A DNA stretch of 58,955 nt from Brumimicrobium aurantiacum. Lineage in GTDB: Bacteria > Bacteroidota > Bacteroidia > Flavobacteriales_D > Crocinitomicaceae. The position numbers were made by a program, and so were the translations under genes. The stretch spans positions 1-58,955 of the forward strand of contig NZ_QURB01000004.1 of NCBI RefSeq assembly GCF_003402975.1, given 5' to 3'. Of the stretch, positions 15,077 through 23,346 are shown piece by piece (the first letter of the stretch is position 1; every line of letters begins with the position of its first letter). The notes beneath the pieces are model-generated. The model did not search any database and was not told the DNA's origin. It was given only the letters and a program-made list of their open reading frames with translations.

Positions 15077-17119
15077 ATGGCTAAAAACTATTCACTTATA
15101 ATCTTTCTTTTATTTTCTGTATCATTTGTATTTTCACAAGTAGAAGATGAAGCATGTTTGCCACCTGGTAAAAAGGTGAAAAAACTTATTGAAAAAGCTA
15201 AAAAAGAAGCTCCACCAGAGGCCTCTAAATTATTTAGAGAAGCCATTTCTGAAGAGCCAGACAATGCTACAGCATACTATGAATTTGCGATGTATGCCTA
15301 TAATAATGGATTAGATTTATACAATTCAGATCCAGATCCTAAAAGAGGTGATAGTTATATGAAAGTCGCCGAAGGTCTCTTTAATAAAACGATAGATCGA
15401 TGTTCTAATTTTCATGCAAACTGCTATTATTATCTTGGTGTAATCAATTATACTTTTCAAAACGAAAAAGAAGCTGTAAAATACTTCCAAAAATTTAATG
15501 ATTTTGATCATGATGATATGGATCGTTTTTCTGATGATCGTGAGAAACGTTTAAATGACGTAGCAGAAGTTCTTTCTAAATTCAAAGAAGAGCAATCATT
15601 TTATGACAATGCAGTTCCTTTCTCACCAAGTAAAGTTGAAAATGTGAGTACTTTACGAGATGAATATTTCCCTATGATTTCTCCAGACAACGAGTTAATT
15701 TTCTATACACGAAGAGTTGATAGAACAGCGAAAGGAGACATTATTTCTACAATAAATGAAGAGTTTACATGGTCCAAAAGAAAAAACAAAAACACTCCAT
15801 TTGACGGAGGGAATCCACTAGCATCACCATTTAACAATGGAGTATTTGACAGTTATGGAGCTGCAACACTTTCTGTTGATAATAAGGAAATGATTATCTG
15901 TGCATGTAAAGATGAAAATGTAAGAGGTCAAAACTATAGAAATTGTGATTTGTACAGAACTTATTATGAAAGAACGGGAGAAGGAGGAAATGATTATGTA
16001 TGGACTGAATTAGAAAACTTAGGTGATGGTATCAACACAAATGATGGTTGGGAAGGTCAACCAACAATGTCAGCTGATGGAAATACGCTATATTTTTCAG
16101 CGATTCGTCCTACCACACAAAATGATGATATATTTTATTCCAAAAGACTATCTGATGGTTCTTGGGGACCATCACAACCTTTTGCAGAAGTAAACACGGC
16201 AGGAAAAGATAAAAGTCCGTTTTTCCATCAAGATAGTGAAACTTTTTATTTTGTTTCAAGTGTAAGTGAGCAAAGAAAAGGATTAGGTGGAACAGACATT
16301 TTCTATATGAGAAAGCAAGAAGATGGTTCATGGTCAAAACCAAAAAACATTGGTTATCCAATCAATTCAGAGGAAGATGAAATTGGATTATTTGTATCGA
16401 TTGATGGTGAAGATGCTTACTTTTCTTCTAGACAGGGTGGAATCTGGGATATTTATTCTTTTGAATTATATGAAGAGGCACGTCCAAAAGCAGTAACGAT
16501 TGTAAAAGGGAACTTAAATACGGAAGATAATTCTCCGGTCGAAGATGTTCAAGTTGAAATTGCTTATTCAAATTCTGACAAAGTTGAAAAAGTAAGGGTA
16601 AATGGTAATGACGGTAAATATGCAGCAGTTGTAAAAGTCGAAGACAATGAAGATGTGATGGTTAACGTCAAGAAAAAAGGACATGCTTTTGACTCGCAAA
16701 TCATTACCAAGGAGGAGTTAGCAAAAGGTGAGACTATTGAATCGAAAGACATGATGGTTCGAGAAATCGAAGTGGGTGAACCTTATACTATTAATGACAT
16801 TTTATACAATACTGCTTCTGATGAACTATCAGAAAGAGCTAAATTTATTTTAAAGCAATTTGCTCGATTTTTAAAAGAAAACGAAGAGTATAACATACTT
16901 ATTCAAGGGCACACAGATAATGAAGGTATTGCTGAGAAAAACTTGAAACTTTCTGAGAAAAGGGCAAATGGTGTAAAAGACTTTCTGATTGAGAATGGAA
17001 TTGACAAACAAAGATTATCTGCAAAAGGATATGGTCAAACACAACCAAAAGTACCCAATACCAGTGAATCTAATAAACGAAAAAACAGAAGGACTGATTT
17101 CGTTATTCAGAAGAAATAA
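15077..17119 (+). CDS. PorE-like protein: TPR, WD40-like (PD40), CRD and OmpA domains
   Basis: A 680-residue secreted protein with signal peptide (to about residue 20, VFSQ). Residues 30-150 are TPR-like (EAPPEASKLFREAI, YYYLGVINYTFQNEKEAVKY). PD40 propeller repeats follow (FPMISPDNELIFYTRR, GQPTMSADGNTLYFSA, DIFYMRKQEDGSWSKPKNIG). A carboxypeptidase-regulatory-like domain covers about 472-560, and an OmpA-type peptidoglycan-binding domain ends the protein (IQGHTDNEGIAEKNLKLSEK, LSAKGYGQTQP). This four-domain order is that of PorE, a T9SS-associated periplasmic/outer-membrane anchor, but paralogues with other roles are common. Transcribed alone with a strong terminator. Confidence 0.8.
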   Translation: MAKNYSLIIFLLFSVSFVFSQVEDEACLPPGKKVKKLIEKAKKEAPPEASKLFREAISEEPDNATAYYEFAMYAYNNGLDLYNSDPDPKRGDSYMKVAEGLFNKTIDRCSNFHANCYYYLGVINYTFQNEKEAVKYFQKFNDFDHDDMDRFSDDREKRLNDVAEVLSKFKEEQSFYDNAVPFSPSKVENVSTLRDEYFPMISPDNELIFYTRRVDRTAKGDIISTINEEFTWSKRKNKNTPFDGGNPLASPFNNGVFDSYGAATLSVDNKEMIICACKDENVRGQNYRNCDLYRTYYERTGEGGNDYVWTELENLGDGINTNDGWEGQPTMSADGNTLYFSAIRPTTQNDDIFYSKRLSDGSWGPSQPFAEVNTAGKDKSPFFHQDSETFYFVSSVSEQRKGLGGTDIFYMRKQEDGSWSKPKNIGYPINSEEDEIGLFVSIDGEDAYFSSRQGGIWDIYSFELYEEARPKAVTIVKGNLNTEDNSPVEDVQVEIAYSNSDKVEKVRVNGNDGKYAAVVKVEDNEDVMVNVKKKGHAFDSQIITKEELAKGETIESKDMMVREIEVGEPYTINDILYNTASDELSERAKFILKQFARFLKENEEYNILIQGHTDNEGIAEKNLKLSEKRANGVKDFLIENGIDKQRLSAKGYGQTQPKVPNTSESNKRKNRRTDFVIQKK

Positions 17120-17125
17120 ATCATA

Positions 17126-17155
17126 AAAAACGCCAGATTGTCATCTGGCGTTTTT
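17126..17155. terminator. Bidirectional terminator
   Basis: Perfect stem AAAAACGCCAGA / TCTGGCGTTTTT with a 6-base loop; A-rich and T-rich flanks let it work for the OmpA-like gene (plus) and the MscS gene (minus), which converge here. Confidence 0.9.
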
Positions 17156-17180
17156 GTTATCTCTTCATTTTGATGAGTGA

Positions 17181-18485
17181 CTACTCTTCTTCGGTATTGG
17201 AAACAATCGCCTTTCGAATATCTGAGCCTGAAACTTCTTGATGAAGCTCCAATTCAAATCTATTTACTACTGCGAAAAGGTGATCAAAGATATCTGCCAT
17301 TACGATCTCATATTCCGCCCAAACCTTAGTTTTAGAAAAGCAATATAATTCTATCGGCAATCCTTTCGTTCCCGGTTGTAATTGACGAACCATCAATGAC
17401 ATTTCTTGATTTAAATCTGAATTATTTTTTAAGTAATACTCTACATATCTCCTGAATAATCCAACATTCGTAGGACGACGTGCATTCAATTGATATTCAT
17501 CAGTTAGTCCATGCTCTTGGTTATACTTTTCAACTTCTTTCTTTTGTTGTTTAATAAATTCTGAAAGCAACCTTACCTTTGACAAGTTCTCGATTAGTGT
17601 ATCATCTGCAAATTTGATTGACTCTATTTTCACATTCAAAGATCGTTTAATTCTACGTCCACCTGAATTGGCCATTCCCCTCCAATTTTTAAAACTATCT
17701 GAGATGAAATTATAAGTGGGAATTGTAGTAATTGTTTTATCAAAGTTTTGAATTTTAACTGTAGTTAAATTGATTTCAACAACGTCTCCATCAGCTCCAA
17801 ATTTTTCCATTGTAATCCAGTCACCTATTCTCAGCATATCGTTTGCAGAAATTTGAATACTTCCAACGAAACCTAAAATCGTATCTTTAAAAACTAAAAG
17901 CAAAATTGCTGTCATCGCTCCTAGTGACGTTAAGAAAAATAAAGGTGATTGATTGGTTATTACAGAAAGTAAAATGATGATAAAAACAATAGAAATAATC
18001 AATTTGACTGTTTGAACATAAGCTCCAATTGGCTTATCTTTAAAATAAGGTTTATCTTCCAAAACCACACGAACAGCATTGAGGAAACGGCGAATACTGA
18101 TAAGCATCACCAACACAATGAGGAAATCATTAAATCTAATTGTAAGCTCTAAAGTATCGGGAAAAGCAAAGAATACAATGGAAAAAAGGTAGTCCATCAG
18201 CATTAATGGCAGAATATATGCGATAGAACCGAAAAACTTTTTTTCAACTAATAAATCATCGAGTTTAGTTTTACTTTTCTGTGCAATGGTTTTAATAATG
18301 GCCAACAAAACCTGTCTCGTCAAATACCACATCAAAATAGAAATGAGGATCATTCCGATGAGTAAACCAATCATCCATAAAAATTCATGATCCTGATATT
18401 GAGGATTATTTAATAATTCCTCCTTTGTAGCTTCATTACCTAACGAATAAAAGCTTTTTATCCAGTTTAAAACTAACTCTTTCAT
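17181..18485 (-). CDS. Mechanosensitive ion channel family protein (MscS/YbdG-like)
   Basis: A 434-residue membrane protein with about five hydrophobic segments. It is followed by the pore helix and beta domain of MscS: FFLTSLGAMTAILLLVFKDT, ILGFVGSIQISANDMLRIGD, WITMEKFGADGDVVEINLTT, then IPTYNFISDSFKNWRGMANS. The length and the long C-terminal cytoplasmic region (to 434) match the YbdG subfamily, which responds to osmotic downshift. Monocistronic, divergent from the CPBP protease gene with a 35-base gap. Confidence 0.9.
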   Translation of the reverse strand: MKELVLNWIKSFYSLGNEATKEELLNNPQYQDHEFLWMIGLLIGMILISILMWYLTRQVLLAIIKTIAQKSKTKLDDLLVEKKFFGSIAYILPLMLMDYLFSIVFFAFPDTLELTIRFNDFLIVLVMLISIRRFLNAVRVVLEDKPYFKDKPIGAYVQTVKLIISIVFIIILLSVITNQSPLFFLTSLGAMTAILLLVFKDTILGFVGSIQISANDMLRIGDWITMEKFGADGDVVEINLTTVKIQNFDKTITTIPTYNFISDSFKNWRGMANSGGRRIKRSLNVKIESIKFADDTLIENLSKVRLLSEFIKQQKKEVEKYNQEHGLTDEYQLNARRPTNVGLFRRYVEYYLKNNSDLNQEMSLMVRQLQPGTKGLPIELYCFSKTKVWAEYEIVMADIFDHLFAVVNRFELELHQEVSGSDIRKAIVSNTEEE

Positions 18486-18520
18486 GGTTTTAATTATTTT
18501 TAAGCAAAAGTAATATTTCT

Positions 18521-19078
18521 ATGCATCCAAAAATACAATTTCATATTTTAAGCTGGGCCACACTATTACTTTTTCCAGCTGTAGGTTTAACATTTCTTTG
18601 GTTTTTCTCAGATGTTGATATCATAGCAGTTTTAGCATTCGACAAGGTTCTTTCTCCATTAACATTACTCGGTTTAGAGTTTGGTTTCATCTATGGATTT
18701 TTTATCATTGCTATAACACAATTCCCAGTTTTTGAAGAACTATCTGGACCACAAATGCGTATATTAAAAAGCTTAAAACTAAATTGGTTTGATATCATTT
18801 TTATGTCTTTTTGTGCAGGGTTTGGAGAAGAAATATTATTTAGAGCAGGACTTCAAACCTGGTTAGGTCCTTGGCTTACATCTATTATTTTCATTGGAGT
18901 TCATGGATATTTCAACCCTTTTTCATTAAGAAAAAGTCTTCTGGGAATAGTCTTATTTCCTTTTATTTTAATCCTTTCTTATGCTTATGAAATATTTGGA
19001 TTATGGTTTTGTATTGCAGCACATTTCGCCTATGATTTACTCATGTTTACAGGTGTACTCAACACAAAAAACAAATAA
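18521..19078 (+). CDS. CPBP family intramembrane glutamic endopeptidase
   Basis: A 185-residue membrane protein with about five hydrophobic segments. The ABI/CAAX-protease signatures are present in order: GFGEEILFRAGLQTWL (catalytic EE and R, near residues 103-118), IFIGVHGYFN (first histidine), and CIAAHFAYDLL (second histidine). Members cleave substrates inside the membrane; substrates are unknown here. The start ATG is 35 bases from the divergent MscS gene. Confidence 0.88.
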   Translation: MHPKIQFHILSWATLLLFPAVGLTFLWFFSDVDIIAVLAFDKVLSPLTLLGLEFGFIYGFFIIAITQFPVFEELSGPQMRILKSLKLNWFDIIFMSFCAGFGEEILFRAGLQTWLGPWLTSIIFIGVHGYFNPFSLRKSLLGIVLFPFILILSYAYEIFGLWFCIAAHFAYDLLMFTGVLNTKNK

Positions 19079-19124
19079 AAACAAATTCCTCCCTATACAT
19101 CTTCTCCTAAGTAGTTAGACTGAT

Positions 19125-20411
19125 TTAAGAGTGTTTTCTTTTTTTAATTCTAAATACAATTACAAAAACTCCAAAAGCAAGAATACATGCTAAAACTAGC
19201 CACATCCACGAATTGAAAATGGATTGATATTTTTCAACCTTTCCAAATAATTGGTCCTCACGAATACCTCCAGTACGAATAGCTTCTTTCTCAGATTGAA
19301 CAAAGCTTCTTTTCAATGCGTTAATTTCATTATAACTTTGCTCCTTCGCTATGACTTTGTGAGTTTCAATCATTTCTTTCAAAGTTTCAATTTGATTGTC
19401 TTTTTCTTCTAATGTTTCGTAGATATTACTCAACTGAATTAACCCATCTAATTTTCCTTGTAAATTATTAGATTCTTCTGCAATTGCTATTGATTTTTTA
19501 TAATACACAGCTGAAGAGTCAAATTTTGAAATTCCAGAATAAAAGTCTCCGAGGTTATAGTAACCTTCAGCAATATAGAACTTCTTCCCGTCTTTTTTTC
19601 TATAGGCTAATGCTAGCTTGAAATATTGTTCAGACCTATCGTATTCTCCCAAATAGTAGTCTGCAATCGCAATATTAGTGTATCCATTGGCTACAGCATT
19701 CATATTTCCAGCAGATAAACCACTTTCCATACTTAAAGTAAAATTATGGATGGCCAAGTCTAATTTTTGTTGATCTAAATAAATTTGACCATTAAGTCCA
19801 TAGGCAGCAGCAAGCTTTCGCATATCTCCTTTTTTCATCAGAAAGCTGATGTACTCTTCTAAATTTTGCTCAGCCTTTTCGTATTCTTTTCTATTCAAAT
19901 AAATACGACACATATTAAAATTTGAAAGCATTTCAAATTCCTTATTATTGGCTTTGTTGGCAAAATCATTGGATTTTTTGTAATAGAATTCTGCTTTTCC
20001 GAACAAACCTTGTAACAGATTTATATTTCCGTAAGAATTATTACATACGGAAAGCATGGTATCATTTCGTACCTTTGAATAGTGTTTAATTGCACGATCT
20101 AATTTACTTGAAGCCTCATCAAAAAGAGATTGATTCAAAAGGTACTTACTTAACCCAAAGTTAGACATGGCAATAGCATTTTCATTGTCCGCTTTGAGGC
20201 CTTCGTTGATAAGGTCATTGATGTAATACAAAACGCTATCCTCATCTTCAATTGTAAAACCTTCGTTAAACTCAAAAAACAATTTTACTTTCTGATTTAA
20301 GTCTACATTTTCATATTCTTTTACCTGTTGTTCAAATGTACTTTGAGAAAGTACACGGCTAAAAGAGAGACTTAAAAAGAAAGACAGAAATAAAGGAAAA
20401 AATAATTTCAT
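19125..20411 (-). CDS. Tetratricopeptide repeat protein with C-terminal membrane anchor
   Basis: A protein of about 428 residues: signal peptide (FFPLFLSFFLSLSFS to SQ), about eight TPR-like units between residues 60 and 340 (for example NAVANGYTNIAIADYYLGEY, IAEGYYNLGDFYSGISKFDS), a coiled-coil-like linker and one membrane segment (WMWLVLACILAFGVFVIVF) followed by a short basic tail. The layout is that of Bacteroidota TPR sensor kinases or LuxR-type regulators, but no output domain follows: the protein stops 8 residues after the membrane. ATG at 20411 is preferred over an upstream TTG. Function unknown. Confidence 0.75.
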   Translation of the reverse strand: MKLFFPLFLSFFLSLSFSRVLSQSTFEQQVKEYENVDLNQKVKLFFEFNEGFTIEDEDSVLYYINDLINEGLKADNENAIAMSNFGLSKYLLNQSLFDEASSKLDRAIKHYSKVRNDTMLSVCNNSYGNINLLQGLFGKAEFYYKKSNDFANKANNKEFEMLSNFNMCRIYLNRKEYEKAEQNLEEYISFLMKKGDMRKLAAAYGLNGQIYLDQQKLDLAIHNFTLSMESGLSAGNMNAVANGYTNIAIADYYLGEYDRSEQYFKLALAYRKKDGKKFYIAEGYYNLGDFYSGISKFDSSAVYYKKSIAIAEESNNLQGKLDGLIQLSNIYETLEEKDNQIETLKEMIETHKVIAKEQSYNEINALKRSFVQSEKEAIRTGGIREDQLFGKVEKYQSIFNSWMWLVLACILAFGVFVIVFRIKKRKHS

Positions 20412-20563
20412 ATTAAGGATAAGTGTGTAAAACAAAAATAAGAAAAATAGTAAAATATAGGAGATTTTAAAGAATTATAATGGTATAAATACAGAATAAA
20501 TTAATATTCCAAAATCTGAATGTTAAGATTAAAACAAACCCAAAGAAGTACATTAATTTTGCT

Positions 20564-20593
20564 TTGATTTGAAGGAATGAATGGTTACTTTTG
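20564..20593 (+). promoter_or_regulatory. Promoter of pruA
   Basis: TTG (20564-20566), exactly 19 bases, TACTTTTG (20586-20593), a perfect Bacteroidota promoter, placed 36 bases before the pruA ATG at 20630. Its position also argues against the earlier in-frame TTG at 20606 as start codon. Confidence 0.82.
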
Positions 20594-20629
20594 TTAGCGT
20601 AAAATTTGAAACAATTAAAAATATTAGAT

Positions 20630-22258
20630 ATGGCAAATGCACATTTCAAAGTACCGACGGCAATTAACGAGCCAGTCAATGCTTATGAACCAAATTCTCC
20701 AGCAGTTAAGTCTTTGCTAGGAAAATATAAAGAAATGAATGACCAAGATCCTATCGATGTACCGATGTACATTGGAGGAAAGGAAATTACAACTGAAGAT
20801 AAAAGACCATTGACTTCACCACATGATCACCAAAAGGTTTTGGGGCATTATAATTATGGTGAGAAAAAGCACGTAGAGCAAGCGATTGACGCTGCCCTAG
20901 CTGCAAAAGAAAGATGGGAAGAACTTCCATGGGAAGAAAGAGCTAGTATTTTCTTGAAAGCTGCTGATTTGATTTCAGGTCCTTACCGTGACAAAATCAA
21001 CGCAGCTACAATGTTAGGTCAATCAAAAAATGTTTACCAAACAGAGATTGATGCAGCCTGTGAAACAGCAGATTTCTTTAGATTCAATGTTCAATACATG
21101 TCTGAAATTTATGCAGAGCAACCTGAATCTCCTAAAGGATTTTGGAATAGATTAGAATGGCGTGCATTAGAAGGTTTTGTTTTAGCAATTACACCTTTTA
21201 ACTTCACAGCTATTGCAGCTAACTTACCATCTGCACCAGCAATGTTAGGTAATGTTGTGGTTTGGAAACCAGCTGAATCTCAAATCTACTCTGCGAATGT
21301 AATCATGGAGGTGTTTAAAGAATCAGGTGTTCCAGATGGTGTAATCAACCTTGTAACGACTGGTGGAGCGAATGTTGGAGATGTTGTATTCAAGCACAAA
21401 GAATTTGCTGGACTTCACTTTACAGGATCTACAGGAGTATTCCGTAACCTATGGAAAACAATTGCAAACAACATTGAAACATATAGATCATACCCTAGAA
21501 TTGTAGGTGAAACAGGAGGAAAAGACTTCATCATGGTTCACCCATCAGCTAAGCCTCTAGAAGTTGCAACAGCAATTGCTCGTGGTGCATTCGAATTCCA
21601 AGGTCAAAAATGTTCAGCTGCTTCACGTGTTTATATTCCAAGTAATCTTTGGGAGGACGTTAAGGAAAACACTGTTGAACAAGTGAACTCTTTCAAAATT
21701 GGTTCGCCAGAAGACACAACAAACTTTATTACAGCAGTAATTAACGAAGCTGCCTTTGACAGTATTGCGGAATATATTGATTACGCAAAAGAAAGTGATG
21801 ATGCTGAGATCATTGCAGGTGGAAATTATGACAAATCTGAAGGATACTTTATCGATCCAACAATAATTGTTGCAAAAGATCCTAAGTTCAAAACGATGGT
21901 TGAAGAAATTTTTGGACCTGTAGTAACGATATATGTTTATGATGAAGACAAATTTGAAGAAACTCTTACTGTTTTAGATGAAACTTCAGAATATGCTTTA
22001 ACTGGTTCAATTATCAGTCAAGATAGATATGCAATTAATGTTGCTTTAAGAAAATTGAAAAATTCTGCTGGTAACTTCTATATCAACGACAAACCAACTG
22101 GAGCTGTTGTAGGTCAACAACCATTTGGAGGAGCTCGTGGATCAGGAACAAATGACAAAGCAGGTGCAAAACTGAACTTGTTGCGTTGGGTTTCTGCAAG
22201 AACGATTAAAGAAACATTTGTCCCAGCGACAGATTACAGATACCCATTCATGGGATAA
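20630..22258 (+). CDS. pruA: L-glutamate gamma-semialdehyde dehydrogenase (delta-1-pyrroline-5-carboxylate dehydrogenase)
   Basis: A protein of 542 residues. The aldehyde dehydrogenase fold is clear: TPFNFTAIAANLPSAPAMLG and VVWKPAESQ for NAD binding, IVGETGGKDFI with the general-base glutamate, FEFQGQKCSAASRVYIP with the catalytic cysteine, and EEIFGPVVTIYVYD. The length and QKCSA motif are those of stand-alone P5CDH, which oxidises glutamate semialdehyde to glutamate in proline and ornithine catabolism. MANAHFKVP is taken as the start. Ornithine aminotransferase and glutamate dehydrogenase genes lie nearby and catalyse the flanking steps. Confidence 0.95.
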   Translation: MANAHFKVPTAINEPVNAYEPNSPAVKSLLGKYKEMNDQDPIDVPMYIGGKEITTEDKRPLTSPHDHQKVLGHYNYGEKKHVEQAIDAALAAKERWEELPWEERASIFLKAADLISGPYRDKINAATMLGQSKNVYQTEIDAACETADFFRFNVQYMSEIYAEQPESPKGFWNRLEWRALEGFVLAITPFNFTAIAANLPSAPAMLGNVVVWKPAESQIYSANVIMEVFKESGVPDGVINLVTTGGANVGDVVFKHKEFAGLHFTGSTGVFRNLWKTIANNIETYRSYPRIVGETGGKDFIMVHPSAKPLEVATAIARGAFEFQGQKCSAASRVYIPSNLWEDVKENTVEQVNSFKIGSPEDTTNFITAVINEAAFDSIAEYIDYAKESDDAEIIAGGNYDKSEGYFIDPTIIVAKDPKFKTMVEEIFGPVVTIYVYDEDKFEETLTVLDETSEYALTGSIISQDRYAINVALRKLKNSAGNFYINDKPTGAVVGQQPFGGARGSGTNDKAGAKLNLLRWVSARTIKETFVPATDYRYPFMG

Positions 22259-22280
22259 TATTTCTTAAATCTTAAGAATT

Positions 22281-22306
22281 AAGCCTCGAATTTAATTTCG
22301 GGGCTT
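22281..22306 (+). terminator. Rho-independent terminator of pruA
   Basis: Stem AAGCCTCGAA / TTCGGGGCTT (one G-T pair) with a 6-base loop and eight T following, just after the pruA stop codon. Confidence 0.88.
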
Positions 22307-22440
22307 TTTTTTGATCCTAGCCTCTTCGAAAGCTACGAAAAACGATTAACAGCATATCAAAATGGCTTTTCAACATTTCACCATTTATAAAAGTAAGCCA
22401 AACTTAAAATTCAATCACAATATATCTCTATCTTTGAATC

Positions 22441-22725
22441 ATGAAACGTTTAAAGCATTTTAAAAACAAGTATGTGATTACATCAATTGTATTCGTTGTT
22501 TACATTTTATTTTTAGATGATGTAGATGTTTTCACTATTGCTCGACAAGAGATTAAACTCAATAAATTGGAGAATGAAAGAGCACTACTCTTGGACAAGT
22601 TTACCGAAACAAAAAACACATTAGAGCAACTAGACAACACTAAAGCACTTGAACGTTACGCAAGAGAAGAGAAATTATTTAAGCGTGATAACGAAGATAT
22701 CTTTGTCATTGTAAAAGAAGATTAA
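22441..22725 (+). CDS. FtsB/DivIC-like septum formation initiator protein
   Basis: A 94-residue bitopic protein: short basic N-terminus, one membrane segment (YVITSIVFVVYILFL, residues 11-25), then a coiled coil (LNKLENERALLLDKFTETKN) and the conserved LERYAREEKLFKRDNEDIFV end that is typical of the family. These proteins help assemble the division machinery at the septum. It is not next to other division genes; it ends at a terminator shared with the opposing gene. Confidence 0.85.
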   Translation: MKRLKHFKNKYVITSIVFVVYILFLDDVDVFTIARQEIKLNKLENERALLLDKFTETKNTLEQLDNTKALERYAREEKLFKRDNEDIFVIVKED

Positions 22726-22777
22726 GTCCAGCTTACAAGTGCAATAAAACAATCAACTAAAAAATTTAGGCATAAAA

Positions 22778-22807
22778 AAACGCAACATGAAAATCATGTT
22801 GCGTTTT
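22778..22807. terminator. Bidirectional terminator
   Basis: Perfect stem AAACGCAACATGA / TCATGTTGCGTTT with a 4-base loop, flanked by an A run and T run. It separates the FtsB-like gene from the convergent alanine-dehydrogenase-like gene. Confidence 0.9.
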
Positions 22808-22825
22808 ACTTTAATATAATCTTTT

Positions 22826-23329
22826 TCAGAGTAGTTTTTTATGTATTACTTTTCCTTCAGATAAAATTTTAGAGCTAGAAAATAAAGAAATGTATTCAGG
22901 TTGTACTGGATCTCCAAGGTGAAACCTTACGAAATTCACAAACTTATCTTTAAACACTCCTCTCTCCTCTTCGTCATTTATAGCTTCAAAGGTGAATAAA
23001 TCGATATTCTCATGTTTAAAGAAGCTCAACTGCTCCTTATCATTGAAAAAATCAATATTGGCTACAATTACTTTCTTAGTCGTCGGTTGTAAAGGTTCAG
23101 TAATTGGGTTTTGAAATAAAAGCAAATCAGCTGACTCGATAATGCTTTCACTATCAGGTCTAACAATACACCCTTCTAAAGCGTATTCATTATCGCTGTA
23201 ACCACATTCTTCCCCAGCATTCGACTGAACAAAAACATCAATATATTTGCTTAACGCACGCACATCTTTCGGAGAAGGCATCGCTGTTGTACTGCAAACA
23301 TTTCCTTTTACAATTCCGACATTATTCAT
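22826..23329 (-). CDS. Stand-alone protein resembling the N-terminal domain of alanine dehydrogenase/transhydrogenase alpha
   Basis: A 167-residue protein. Residues about 3-115 follow the AlaDH_PNT N-terminal domain pattern: VGIVKG, PSPKDVRALSKYIDVFVQSN, AGEECGYSDNEYALEGCIV, ESADLLLFQNPITEP, VIVANIDFFN. Full alanine dehydrogenases are about 370-400 residues and include an NAD-binding domain, which is missing; the C-terminal 50 residues do not resemble it. The frame is intact and clean, arguing against recent decay. Its start is 17 bases after the glutamate dehydrogenase stop on the same strand, so co-transcription is likely. A regulatory or binding-partner role is a guess. Confidence 0.65.
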   Translation of the reverse strand: MNNVGIVKGNVCSTTAMPSPKDVRALSKYIDVFVQSNAGEECGYSDNEYALEGCIVRPDSESIIESADLLLFQNPITEPLQPTTKKVIVANIDFFNDKEQLSFFKHENIDLFTFEAINDEEERGVFKDKFVNFVRFHLGDPVQPEYISLFSSSKILSEGKVIHKKLL

Positions 23330-23346
23330 AATACAATGTTTAATCT

